A stretch of DNA of 64,000 nucleotides from Lindgomyces ingoldianus (lineage: Eukaryota; Ascomycota; Dothideomycetes; Pleosporales; Lindgomycetaceae). The position numbers were made by a program, and so were the translations under genes. The notes beneath the pieces are model-generated. The model worked only from the letters and a program-made list of their open reading frames with translations, had not been told where the DNA came from and ran no database searches. The DNA lies in assembly GCF_010093535.1 (NCBI RefSeq), contig NW_022985195.1, positions 381,200 to 445,199 on the forward strand, read 5' to 3'. This document shows positions 22,779 through 32,814 of this stretch, one piece after another (the stretch's first letter is position 1; every line of letters begins with the position of its first letter).

Positions 22779-22918
22779 CAGGCAGTCACGTTCCTAAGAC
22801 ATCTATAGTCTTAAGATAGGCCTGTCTTGAGACTGTTATATTCTTAAGATAGACATGCTTATTGGACAGTAACGTGCTAAGACAGTAACTTCCTTAGGAC
22901 GGTAATGTTCTTAGCAAA
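22779..22918. repeat. degenerate ~22-35-bp tandem repeat
   Basis: At least five imperfect copies of a GACNGTAAYGTTCYTAAGAC-like unit occur in a row: around 22781, 22830, 22865, 22883 and 22898. Variants include CAGTCACGTTCCTAAGACA, GACAGTAACGTGCTAAGACA and GACGGTAATGTTCTTAGCA. Differences are mostly transitions. The array begins about 110 bp after the candidate LTR. Confidence 0.5.
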
Positions 22919-24515
22919 GCTATCTATGCTATTTGCCTTTAAATGTGTTTGCAGTTTCAGAGCTCTTTGAGCTCCACCACCTGGTTGTATTTAGGAGCCA
23001 CTGCTGCCTACTCTGCCCTAGCACCATACTGCTTCGCTTACTCCTTTGCATATATAGATCTTAGGTACGCTCTTTTAGCAATTAGTCTAGTTCCTCATGC
23101 CCCTGGTGCTCCTAGTATTTTCACAAAATGCTTGTAAGACTTAGCGAAAGAGATATAAATTAATGCGCAGTTCTAAACTACAGCTGCTATCTATAATCTG
23201 TATCCTTTGGGTTCTTTCGCGCTTCTAGAATGCCAAATTTAAATTAATGTCATTATTAAAGTTACTACACGGCTAAGTTTTGCTCTATTCGCGATATTCT
23301 TCTAATAGAATTGGTGTGAGGCTGTTGAAGAGCTGCTACAAGTATTTGTTGGTTTATATTAGAGGTAGCTTGAAACGGCCCGACGCGGATGAAGATTATT
23401 TATTTACCTTAAACTAGAATATGTCCCTCTAACAATAGGTACAGCAAGGAGCGATAGTGATCATGGCTTATCTTTGTTTAGGAATAGAATAGTGACCTGA
23501 AAACGGACCCTGGAGATAAGCTTCCCTATGCAACAGCACCTTTCCCTGAAGCTAAATACTATGGGGCCTACATTTATGATCTGGGACAGGTTTGAGGCCC
23601 CTCGCTAGACCTTACCAATTTTTTTGGTGGGTACATCTGGGACTGCGCCGCAGCAGGTGAGTAAGGGTGAGTAAAGGTTAGCAAACTGGAGCAGACCTGA
23701 GCCGAAGCTAAGCTGGACCTGAGCCAAACTCACTCACAGCGGCATAGGGTTATATGAGCAGCGGAGATTGGGGAGTGTGCACATTGGGTTGTATAGCATT
23801 CTTTTTTTTTTTTCGACACGTCGTAACGCAAATAACGGCTCAAACATTGTGCAAAGTAGCTAGAGGCCAAGGAGTTGCCCTCATCTATAACCCAAATGCC
23901 AAGTAGATAGCCAATCTTGGGCTTCATGCAATCCAAAGCCCAGATTTCAAACGACTCCAAAGCCTTCGATATCTTGAGCGTCTTTCCCCAACTCGAGCGA
24001 CCCCATGGCCCCCAACTTCTAGCGAGGCCTTAAGATCAATCCCAGGGGAAGTCATTCGCGCCTATGATTCATTCATTGCGTAGAAGTTCATTAGTGCCCA
24101 TTGTTCCACAATGGAATTTGCGAGGAATGTCGGCCAACTTCGTGCGTGGGCTGTGGGCACACGCAGGTGCAAATCTATAATTAATTATTATCGTTATTCA
24201 GGTATCCACCTTTCTCGCTTCTCGAAGAGAAGTATTCAACCTCCCATCGCAGTCTCGTCGGATTAGTTCTAGGGTGCGATATCAACGACAAGCCATTGCC
24301 AGGGTTACACGTCTAAACTCTGGGACTAAAATCCTTGGCCAAAGCTTCAGCGGAAAACAAACAGACCTGAAACCGCGACCTCAAGGCAGCAACAGTCGAC
24401 CTAACATATATCCCCATACGTCTGTTTCATATTGACCGTTCAAGTCTTTAAACTTGAGGCATCTCCTGTTCTCAGACCTCTCGCGCTTTTCCACGCGATA
24501 CTACCAATCTCCAAC
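22919..24515. other. gene-poor region, right part
   Basis: The sequence is AT-leaning and has no supported coding frame. There is a 14-nt T run near 23803 and several repeats of GTGAGTAA near 23660-23680. The last 300 bp should hold the promoter of the next gene. Confidence 0.4.
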
Positions 24516-25670
24516 ATGCAACAACTATCAGACTTTGTATCTCAATCTCCACTCTTGGCTCTCCCGCGAGAACTTCGGGACGAAATCTATTCATACATGG
24601 TTCTACCACAGCATGTATACACTGCAACCCCGAAGCCAAGCTCTCACTCTCTACATCGGTCCAACAGGCCTGTTTCAGCTACTTACATGGACACCCGGAT
24701 CTATCTTCCAGCTCGACCGCCAACAAACGTCCTCGCAACATGCAAGCAGTTGCGGGATGAGGTTGTGGAATTCGTCGCCAGGCTTCTTAATACGCCACAC
24801 TCCGTGCCCATTCTCAATCCTCGACTAATGGGACAGAGCCAAAGCAGTCGTCTAGCTGCACGCCTAAATTCGAATCTCGAAGAGTCTATCGAGAGTGCTA
24901 AGGATGACGGATCCGTCAGAATTACCGTGGAGATATTGGTTCTGATTCGCGGATCAATGGGGTCTTATATACCTTCTCGAGATAAGCCTTCGCCTCGGTT
25001 TCTTGCGATGCTTCCTTTACTTCGCCATCTCAAGAAGGTCAAGTTCCTTGTTTGGGGTGGATGGGACTTTTGGTTCGGTCCTCCAAAGCGGAGGCCTGGA
25101 TCGGGAAGACATCAAAAGGCTCGTATCAAGCGCACGTCATCAGACCAAACAGACGAACTTCAACGGAGCCAAGGCGGAGAGAACAACTCCCATTTAGTTC
25201 CATCTGTTGAACAGAACCCTCTATCCATCGCACTCAAAACCTTGATGAGTTATTTACCAAATGTCGAAGAGGTGAATATCGACTTGCTAATGCACATACG
25301 CGACTACTGGAATCTAGACCTCCCGGACATCAAATGGGCGGGTATTGAAGGGTGGTTGCTGGAACCAATCTATCAAGCCTCCAACGTACATCTCAGGAAG
25401 GTGCATAGGAGACTTATGGCTTGCAATGCAGACAATCAGAGCGCCACTTTCTATCATAAACTAGAAATCCGCAATGATTTGGGCCATAGCAACTCTAGAC
25501 TTCTTCTGCATACGTCGGAGGGAACAGGTGAGGTGAGTTGATATCACAAGATAATGTTTCAGATATTCTGACTCGGATAGGTGCCTGAAGATTGGGACGA
25601 AATTCCCGATGATCCCCCTTTCACTAACACGTACGATCGTGTGGTGGAGCTACGAGCGGACTCTCTATAA
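24516..25670 (+). CDS. F-box-like (LPxELRxEIY) protein
   Basis: The product is 368 residues. Exons are 24516-25532 and 25581-25670; splicing at GTGAGT/GGATAG joins GTGE to VPEDWDEIPDDPPF and ends at TAA. The ATG at 24516 (MQQLSDFVSQSPLLALPREL) is preferred; the frame is open upstream only from a TTG. The N terminus carries LLALPRELRDEIYSYMVLP, the short F-box-like motif seen in very large families of fungal accessory proteins, followed by NVLATCKQLRDEVVEFVARL. The rest (VEILVLIRGSMG, MLPLLRHLKKVKFLVW) matches the general layout of these proteins, whose role is unknown. It borders the repeat-rich interval, where lineage-specific genes are expected. Confidence 0.75.
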
Positions 25671-26131
25671 TATTGGGCAGCGGAAGAAAACCCCCTGTTT
25701 CAGGATCGAACCGTTGTTTCAACCCGGGAAAACGTTTCTCAATACCCCAGGTTACTCAAACGTTTATATTAAATTGTTAATCAAGCATCGGAAGATTTCC
25801 TCGAAATACATGGAACAATTGTGGGGAAACCCTGTCCACCTATCGACATGCGTTTCCTTCCTTGCACTCAAGTCTACGCGAATGGCGTATATGGCAGAAA
25901 TTTCCCATTCGAAGCCAGGATGGGCCTATGCTACCTTGAATAGAGAAGGCAGGCTTCGGAGTACGTGTGGTACGTTCCGAAACAGGTGGAGAAGGACTCC
26001 ATTTTAATTTCTCCGTTAGCTCTGTATGATGCGAAGGCGTTTTGAGAATAGGACGTATATAGAATATCGAGATATCTTCTCAACTTTCCGGTATTTGCGT
26101 ACCTAGTCTTCGTTTTCATTTATCGCTCGTC
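25671..26131. other. intergenic region before the GH12 gene
   Basis: This 461-bp spacer lies between two plus-strand genes and should contain the promoter of the endoglucanase gene. Nothing else stands out. Confidence 0.4.
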
Positions 26132-27061
26132 ATGAAGTTCTCCACTCTATCCACCTTTGCCGCCACGGCAGCCCTGGCCTTCGCGGCACCCACTGCTACG
26201 GTTAAGAAACGTGCTGATATGTGTGGTCAATGGGATTCCCTAGCAACCGGATCCTACACTCTCTATCAGGTAGCGTAATCCCAAATCATTCACTCCCCCC
26301 TGCGGCGCAACTAACGCATTCTCAGGACCTCTGGGGTATGTCCTCAGGCACCGGTTCCCAATGCTCCGGCATTGACAGCCTGAGTGGTAGTACTCTAAAG
26401 TGGCATACCAAATGGTCGTGGTCCGGAGGGTACATTTCCCCCCCCCCCCCCCCCCCCTTCGCTTTAGGTACCCTGTAGTCAGGTACTTATACTGAATACC
26501 CCCCCCCCCCCCCCTTCTCTCTCCTTCTCTCTCCCTTCCATCACTCACCGAATCCCCAACCACAGATCAGGCCAAGTAAAATCGTATGCCAACGTCGTAA
26601 CCACCATTTCCCAAAAAGCCTTATCGTCCATCTCCTCCCTCCCAACAACATGGTCCTGGTCCTACACCGGCACCTCCGTCATCGCAAACGTAGCCTACGA
26701 TCTTTTCACCTCCTCCACTGCCTCTGGCTCCGCCCAATACGAAATCATGATCTGGCTCGCAGCTCTAGGTGGGGCCGGTCCTATCTCCTCCACCGGGTCA
26801 CCTGTTGCGACAGTAACTCTCGCAGGTGTCAGCTTCAAACTATACAGCGGAATGAATGGCTCAATGAAGGTATTTAGTTTCGTCGCGAGTTCGCAGGCGA
26901 CTAATTTCTCGGGGGATTTGATGGCTTTTGTCAATTATTTGAGTACAAATCAGGGGTTGAGCAAAAGTCAGGTGCTGCAGAGTGTGGGTGCGGGCAGTGA
27001 GACGTTTACAGGAAGTGGGGCGGTTTTTACCACGACGGGGTATAGTTTGAGTTTGAAATAG
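26132..27061 (+). CDS. secreted GH12 endoglucanase / xyloglucanase
   Basis: The protein (245 residues) is a glycoside hydrolase family 12 enzyme, which cleaves beta-1,4-glucan or xyloglucan in plant cell walls. Exons are 26132-26269, 26326-26429 and 26566-27061. A signal peptide ([19 protein letters not shown]) is followed by a short propeptide ending KKR, a kexin-type site. The mature part shows [40 protein letters not shown] and ANVAYDLFT. The expected catalytic glutamates are present: E140 in AQYEIMIWL (nucleophile) and E226 in GAGSETFTG (acid/base). Length and beta-rich sequence fit the family. Intron 2 carries two long C runs. Some GH12 enzymes of plant pathogens act as elicitors; nothing here shows that. 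Confidence 0.93.
26438..26514 (+). repeat. two poly-C tracts in GH12 intron 2
   Basis: Intron 2 (26430-26565) holds a run of 20 C at 26438-26457 and a second of 16 C at 26499-26514, both followed by a pyrimidine tract. Each sits within 45 bp of the other and inside the intron, so coding is not affected. Confidence 0.85.
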
Positions 27062-27373
27062 AGGGGGACAATACTAGGGTGGTGGGTTGAAGAGAGAGTA
27101 AGTGTGGTGTGTAAGAATCGGGACAGAAATTGGCATCCTTTGGGCATTCTTGCTTATTCCAGCAACAAGCTTCACAGGTCCAAGTATCTCTGCCTAGGTA
27201 CTATAGTAGATGCTAAGATACTGTATTTAAATGCGAGTTTCTCTAGAAAACCACAACAAAAGCTACTTCTTGCTCAAAGTGGCCGTTGACCTAGAGTGTC
27301 AACCTTACGAGAACATACAATGACAATACAAGCTACCTCTTCAATCAAGCAAACAGCTTGTTGAGGAAACCTG

Positions 27374-28228
27374 CATAAATAAGAGCTGCCGGAAAGGGAT
27401 ATGCCATGGTGAAATTTCTTGCTTCGCGAACCTGAGCATATAAGACTTAATAGAGGTGCTAGGTGCCTCTGGAGCAAAGAGCATGTCAGCCATTGACCCC
27501 TACGTCCACTCAGCTCCGTTTTTAGCATTTCCCCAAAGATTTTCTTCATACGTAATGATTCTTGTATCTAGATGTTTAGGTTCTGTTTGCTTGGCAGAGT
27601 CGAAGATGGGTTGAGTGAGAAGCATTGCATAGTAGAATTCCGTGTTGACACCGATCCCGGAAAATGGAGTCATGAGATGTGCTGCGTCACCTAGAAGTGT
27701 TACGCCCTTTTTGTACGCCGCTAGAAGCCTGCTGGGAGCATGTACAGGTACCGCCATTACACTCTCCTATCAGATTTGTCTACTTGATTTAATAATTTGG
27801 CTGACCAATCATGCAATGCCTCTCGGAACGCGTTCTTCGCTGATGAAGGGTCTCTTGTGTCGAAGCCACGTGTCTGGGTGAAATCCTCCTCGTGGTAACC
27901 ATAGTATGAGGCATTGATACTGCCATCGCCTAGCTGCCGTCCGTTCAGAGCCTTGCCGTCCGATATTGAAAACACACTTCCTCCATTTACAAGTTTGTAG
28001 AACTCGGGTGCGATCCTCTTCACGTCCGGGATGGTCAGGCTCTAGCTACCTAGTCCAAAATATAATGGCTTTTCGGAAGGCAGAAGACTTCTGGCCTTGC
28101 TCTAGGCTTCCTCTACACCGATGGTAGGGTCAGATTGGATTTCGCTTTTACCGTTCTCGAAGTGAAGGGGGAGGTCTGGGCCAAGACGAAGCAAGCGATG
28201 CGCCGATGATGGCAATCTTGAGGGTCAT
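27374..28228 (-). pseudogene. decayed FAD-dependent monooxygenase
   Basis: The remains match FAD-dependent aromatic-ring-type monooxygenases (salicylate hydroxylase/TetX-like). In order: a start with MTLKIAIIGAS, where the dinucleotide-binding GxGxxG is already truncated; LHFENGKSEIQSDPTIG; KPLYFGLGS; LTIPDVKRIAPEFYKLVNGG; RYLYMLPAGF; and the conserved FAD site GVTLLGDAAHLMTPFSGIGV; then SMADMLFAPEAPST. The frame is broken by stops at 28102-28104, 28042-28044, 27757-27759, 27721-27723 and 27500-27502, by a shift in the first 40 codons and by another just before the GDAAH motif. Three of the stops stand where tryptophan is expected (TGG to TAG). About 60 residues of the N-terminal FAD domain appear to be missing. 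It cannot make an active enzyme. The 3' limit is approximate. Confidence 0.85.
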
Positions 28229-29769
28229 TTTGACGTTTGAATGAAGAAGAGAGGGGAAGAGAAGTAGAAAACTTAGTATAGAGATTGAGAGTTTTGAGGA
28301 AATTCGGAATGAAGAGAAGTCGGGAAGATGGCGGCTGCCTATTTATTCGACTAGAGGAACGTGGGTCTTGTAGCTGAGGGAAGCCTGAGTGTACGACTAT
28401 AATGAGGTTCTGTGGGCGCAACATAGCTCCTCCGTATGTTTGAGATTGCGCCGAACATCAAATCCTGCGCGTCATAGTCTCGGCCGTAATTACAATGATT
28501 TGTCTTGATGCAGCAGTCCTGCTCGTCGCACTTCACTCTTGCTCCATAGCAATACATCATGTGGCAAGTCTCGGAAATGCCGATGAGACTGGCACCTTTT
28601 CGCATTTTCTGCCCCAAGAGGTAATAGATGGGTTGTCGATTGCTTCTTCTCTGTTCTTCTCTCCCGGTTTATGCTTATATCCTATGATCTTGCTATAAAT
28701 GTCCTGCTGATTATTGTGCCTTGCAAAAGCTAGCGTTAGCTGAAATTTGACCGAAAGTTAGTAGTTCTGTGCATGGCTCCCTTCGTACGAGGAATAGACT
28801 TATTATATGGAAAATGGGCATCTAGATAGTGCATTACACCATGAATCCTTCAGATGCTAACTATGAATTGTTAATTTCATACCTCAGATGAGTACTGTCC
28901 CTTTGACTGCTAACAGTCCCCGGTGCCTCGGCACGCGCACAGGTGAATGGTAAGAACAACAAACTGCAAAACTAGAAAGGAAATAAGAGAGAGAAACAGA
29001 GTGGTTTTCTACAAAGCGTTGCTGGGTTGCGTAAGAATATCTCTTGTTTTAACACTGCTATTCTGTTTCACTGCCGTTCTGCTGAAATATTTGACTGTAA
29101 CTAGCGTTTTGCAAGGCACAATACTTTCAGATAGCGAATCAGATACCGATCACTCGTTAATTTTCCAATAACGAGGAATACTAATGGCACATTTTCTCGG
29201 TAAGGGCCTCAGGTTTCCGTAGCCAGCCAGGGTACGGCTGTCGGATAATTTAATGTCAAGACAAACCATGACACCTTCCTGAAGTGAAGCCTGCATTCAA
29301 GCATCGTTAAGCTGCACAGCATGCTTGTGCTGCCGAACTGCCAATCACAGTTTTAGATTCGAGCACACGCTCCCCACCGCTCACCAAGAACCTTTCTATC
29401 TCGAACTACAGCTCCCCAACAGACGACGAATCACATCGCGTGCAAAGTAGGTGATGACGGAGGAGGACAATATCTCCGCCCGACTATCGACCTTTCCGCT
29501 CTGCTCTAGCCGAAGAACCTCCCGACGACCGGGTCAGTTCTATCGTCATTCAGGCATGCTAAATTCAGCGAATTTGATTGGAATACAATATGCCTTTGCT
29601 CACCCGTTCCTGCTGAGTATGACGCAGCTTCCGGCGAGACAGGAAACTAGGCCCTTAAGGTTCTCAATCCTAGAATTTTCGAGAGGTACAAAAGAGCGCA
29701 GGATCTAGATTCATGGTTCTCCAGGCCTTATTCAAGTATTCCTCTATCCATTGAGTTACTCGAACCAAA
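28229..29769. other. intergenic region before the phosphatase gene
   Basis: I see no supported gene in this 1.5-kb stretch. A minus-strand frame near 28360-28617 has several Cys codons but no ATG start, so I do not call it. The last 300 bp should hold the promoter of the PhoD gene. Confidence 0.4.
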
Positions 29770-31859
29770 ATGAAGCCTCAAATCCTCCTGATTTCTTCGT
29801 TCGTTTCCATTGTCACTGCTAACTGGGCAAAAAACATTAATTACCGCTCACCTTCTGAGCACCACCCAGCACTTGGCATTTCAATTCACAAAGTCGTCAA
29901 GCGCAACAATTTTCAGAGCCCCTGGGACCCGGCGAAATTGAACTTTACCCATGGTATTGCTTCAGGCGACCCGTATCCCAATAGCGTTATTTTATGGACT
30001 CGAGTCGGGCCGTCCAGCGACAATGATAAATCGAACGTGACAGTCTCCAACTATGCACCAATGTACAACCATGACACTGAGGAATATGTGTCCGTCTCGC
30101 AGGCTCCGATTTGTGTCGAGTATAAAGTCGCTTTAGATAAGAATCTTGGACATGTCGTAGATTCGGGGAAGATATATACCAGCTCTGATATCGACTACAC
30201 CGTGAAGGTATGTCTATTGGGCCAACCCTGAAGCCCGGTGCTATTAACAGCGATATTCAGGTAGAAGCGATCAATCTCAAACCTTTCACCACCTACTACT
30301 ACCAGTTCAGCGTTTGCAGCTCGAACAACAAGAGTCCTTTGGGGAGGACTAAAACAGCGCCTCATGCTGATGACGATGTTACCAAGGTTGGACTCGCCGT
30401 GTACTCTTGCTCGAATTACCGTGCGTTACCGTAGCGCAAAAAAGAAGGCTCGAATCTTACATTGAATAGCATTCGGCTTCTTCAATGCTTACGGCAATCC
30501 CGTCCGAAAGGTGAGCCGGTGTGCTTTCAATCGCCATGGAGATATATATTGATGGCTTTCTAGGACTCTGTCGATTATGTGATCCACCTTGGAGACTATA
30601 TTTATGAGTACAAAAATGGCGACTACGGCTGGGGTCAAAGCATTGGCCGTATTCCTCTACCTGATAGGACAATCCTCACTCTTTACGACTATAGGAAGAG
30701 GCTTGCCACCTACCGTACAGACCTCGACCTCCTTGCTAGCCATCAGCAATTTCCCTGGATACCTGTCTGGGATGACCACGGTGAGCTCGCTTTATTCCTG
30801 AACAACACACAGCATAAGTGCTGACGAATTGTAGAAGTCGCAGATAACACATACCGAGATGGAGAATCCCACCTGAACAACACCGAGGATTCCTTCGTCA
30901 CTGAAGGCGGTATGGCTGTTGAACAACGCAAGATGAACGCAGTTCGTGCGTACTTTGAATGGATGCCGATTCGTCAAGTCGAGATGGATGACAACCTCCG
31001 AATCTGGCGTTCTTTCAGCATTGGCAAACTCTTCGACCTGATTATGCTCGATACACGCCAATATGATCGCTCTATCACTGATTTATACTGGAATACGGAT
31101 TACGTTCATATCATCTCGCAAGACGCGGGCCGCACACTCATGGGCTCACGCCAGGAGAACTGGTTCTACAACCAACTCACGCATTCCGCGAAACGCGGCG
31201 CCACATGGCGCATTATTGGCTCTCAAATAGTGTTCAGCCGCATCAACGAATCCCTCGCATTAGGCAACCAGAATCCACTCAACTACGACTCCTGGGACGG
31301 CTACCAAGCGAACCGAAACCGCACCCTTTCCCATCTCTACAACAACAACATCGGAAACAACGTCTTCCTCGCGGGAGATAGTCACGCCTCCTGGGTCAGC
31401 GACCTGGTCTGGCTGGGCGAGAAATCCTACAATAAAGAAACAGGGGAGGGAAGCATCGGCGTTGAATTCGCCGGCTCCGCTGTCACATCTCCCTGTCCAT
31501 ACGGAGCTAATATCTCTCTTGCAACCGCAAACAACTACTCCACCTGGCTACAAACCGCAAACGATGAGCTGCAATGGCAAGATCTGTACTATCGCGGCTA
31601 CTACGAACTCCACATTAGCCCGAAGGAACTAACGGCGAACTACTTTGGTTTGCCGACCGTAGTGAGTAGGAATGGGTGGGAAATCCCGATTGCGAATTTC
31701 ACAGTTAAGGCAGGGGGGAACAGGCTACAGAGGCCGGTTGCAGGAGGTGTGGTGGAGAGCGGGAGTTTGAAGGGGGGGAAGGTGGTCGAAAGCAATAGAA
31801 CAGTGGATACGGGGAATGGGACGTGGTTCGTGAGTAACGCAAATTTGGCCGTATTGTAG
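29770..31859 (+). CDS. secreted PhoD-type phosphatase
   Basis: This 626-residue protein belongs to the PhoD alkaline phosphatase/phosphodiesterase family (Ca/Fe-dependent in bacteria). Exons are 29770-30207, 30261-30420, 30470-30510, 30564-30780 and 30835-31859; phases agree throughout. A signal peptide (MKPQILLISSFVSIVTA) directs secretion. Family blocks appear in order: FTHGIASGDPYPNSVILWTR (N-terminal domain), LKPFTTYYYQF, GLAVYSCSNYPFGFFNAYG, VDYVIHLGDYIYEY (metal-binding Asp/Tyr), FPWIPVWDDHEVADNTYR, LIMLDTRQYDRS, WRIIGSQIVFSR and NVFLAGDSHASWVSD (metal-binding Asp/His). At least ten N-x-S/T sites fit an extracellular glycoprotein. The 41-nt third exon is short but needed for the frame. 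It may scavenge phosphate outside the cell, which is inference from the family. Confidence 0.92.
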
Positions 31860-32814
31860 GTTAGGGTTGGAATGAGAGATGCGATTTCTAGTAGAAAAAT
31901 TTCAATTCGTATCCGAATTTCCATCAAAAGGAGGATTGCGGCGTGGTCGGGAGTCTGTATGATGACTAAGCAATGCAAACCGAACAAACAAGAAGCCGCG
32001 GCGGAAGCGCTTGCGGTTGATAGAGCTGCTGTCTCAGACTTCACGACGCCCTGCGGTCTTGCTTGCCAGTCAGCCCTCAATTTTTGGATTGTTCCTGCCG
32101 ATGGAGAAGCAGCAGCTGCTGTCATTGGAAGCAGGATCCGTTGCGTGGTGGTGCTTAGCTTGCTGTCCCTAAGGTACTCAACCCCAGCTCTTCATTCGCT
32201 ATCTCGACCTCTCCAAGGTCGGGACCACCATGGCTTCGCACAGCTCTGGGGAAGCCCGGGGGATAAGCGCACCACCCATGCCGAAGCCAGCTTTGATCGC
32301 ACTTTCTAATGCGCTCCCAGCAGCTAGCGAACAACCCCGAATCATTCAAGCAGCTAGCCATCGACTGGTGGAGAAGAACAAAGCCGCACCAAGCCCAGCA
32401 GCCGCGCACCTCCCCACCACGCCCTCTCCCCGCATTCTGTCTCTCACACATGCGACTGCCACCGTGGATTCAGAAACATCGACGCGGAATTCTACCAGCG
32501 AGCTGACGTCGTCGTCCGAGGAGCGCCCCCCGGCGCATGAAACGCCCGCCGAGAGGAGCCATAGCACTGCGTTCCAGAAACAGGCGAGAAGAAAACAGCG
32601 GTGGAAGAACGCTCAAGAAGGAAATCGCAGATGGAGTAGAAGCGGCCCCTCGTCGGATGATACAGGCCCGGATCGCAAGACATCGCTGTCGGGCTCGTCA
32701 CGAGCAAGTTCCTCTGCCCCAGCCCACTCACCCCAGCCCAGCTGGACTGCCCAGACAACACATTCACTCCCTAGCACTGCTCCCACAAGCGGGCCTGCTT
32801 TCAAGCAACGATTC
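31860..32814. other. intergenic region / long PAN3 leader
   Basis: The distal part should hold the 3' end of the phosphatase gene and the PAN3 promoter. From 32230 to 32814 the plus strand is open in the same frame as PAN3, beginning with an ATG, and encodes a Ser/Pro/Ala-rich low-complexity stretch; it is treated here as leader, with the alternative described under findings. Confidence 0.45.

Noticed and set aside
22943..23137. Short hydrophobic plus-strand frame
   Set aside because: Surrounded by AT-rich decayed sequence and no recognisable motif; probably chance.
28351..28617. Minus-strand frame with several Cys codons that looks like a small secreted protein
   Set aside because: It begins at TTG, lacks a signal peptide and has no ATG at a sensible place; support is too weak.
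24516..32814. Secondary-metabolite gene cluster
   Set aside because: No polyketide, peptide synthetase, terpene or transporter backbone gene is present; the FAD monooxygenase is alone and dead.
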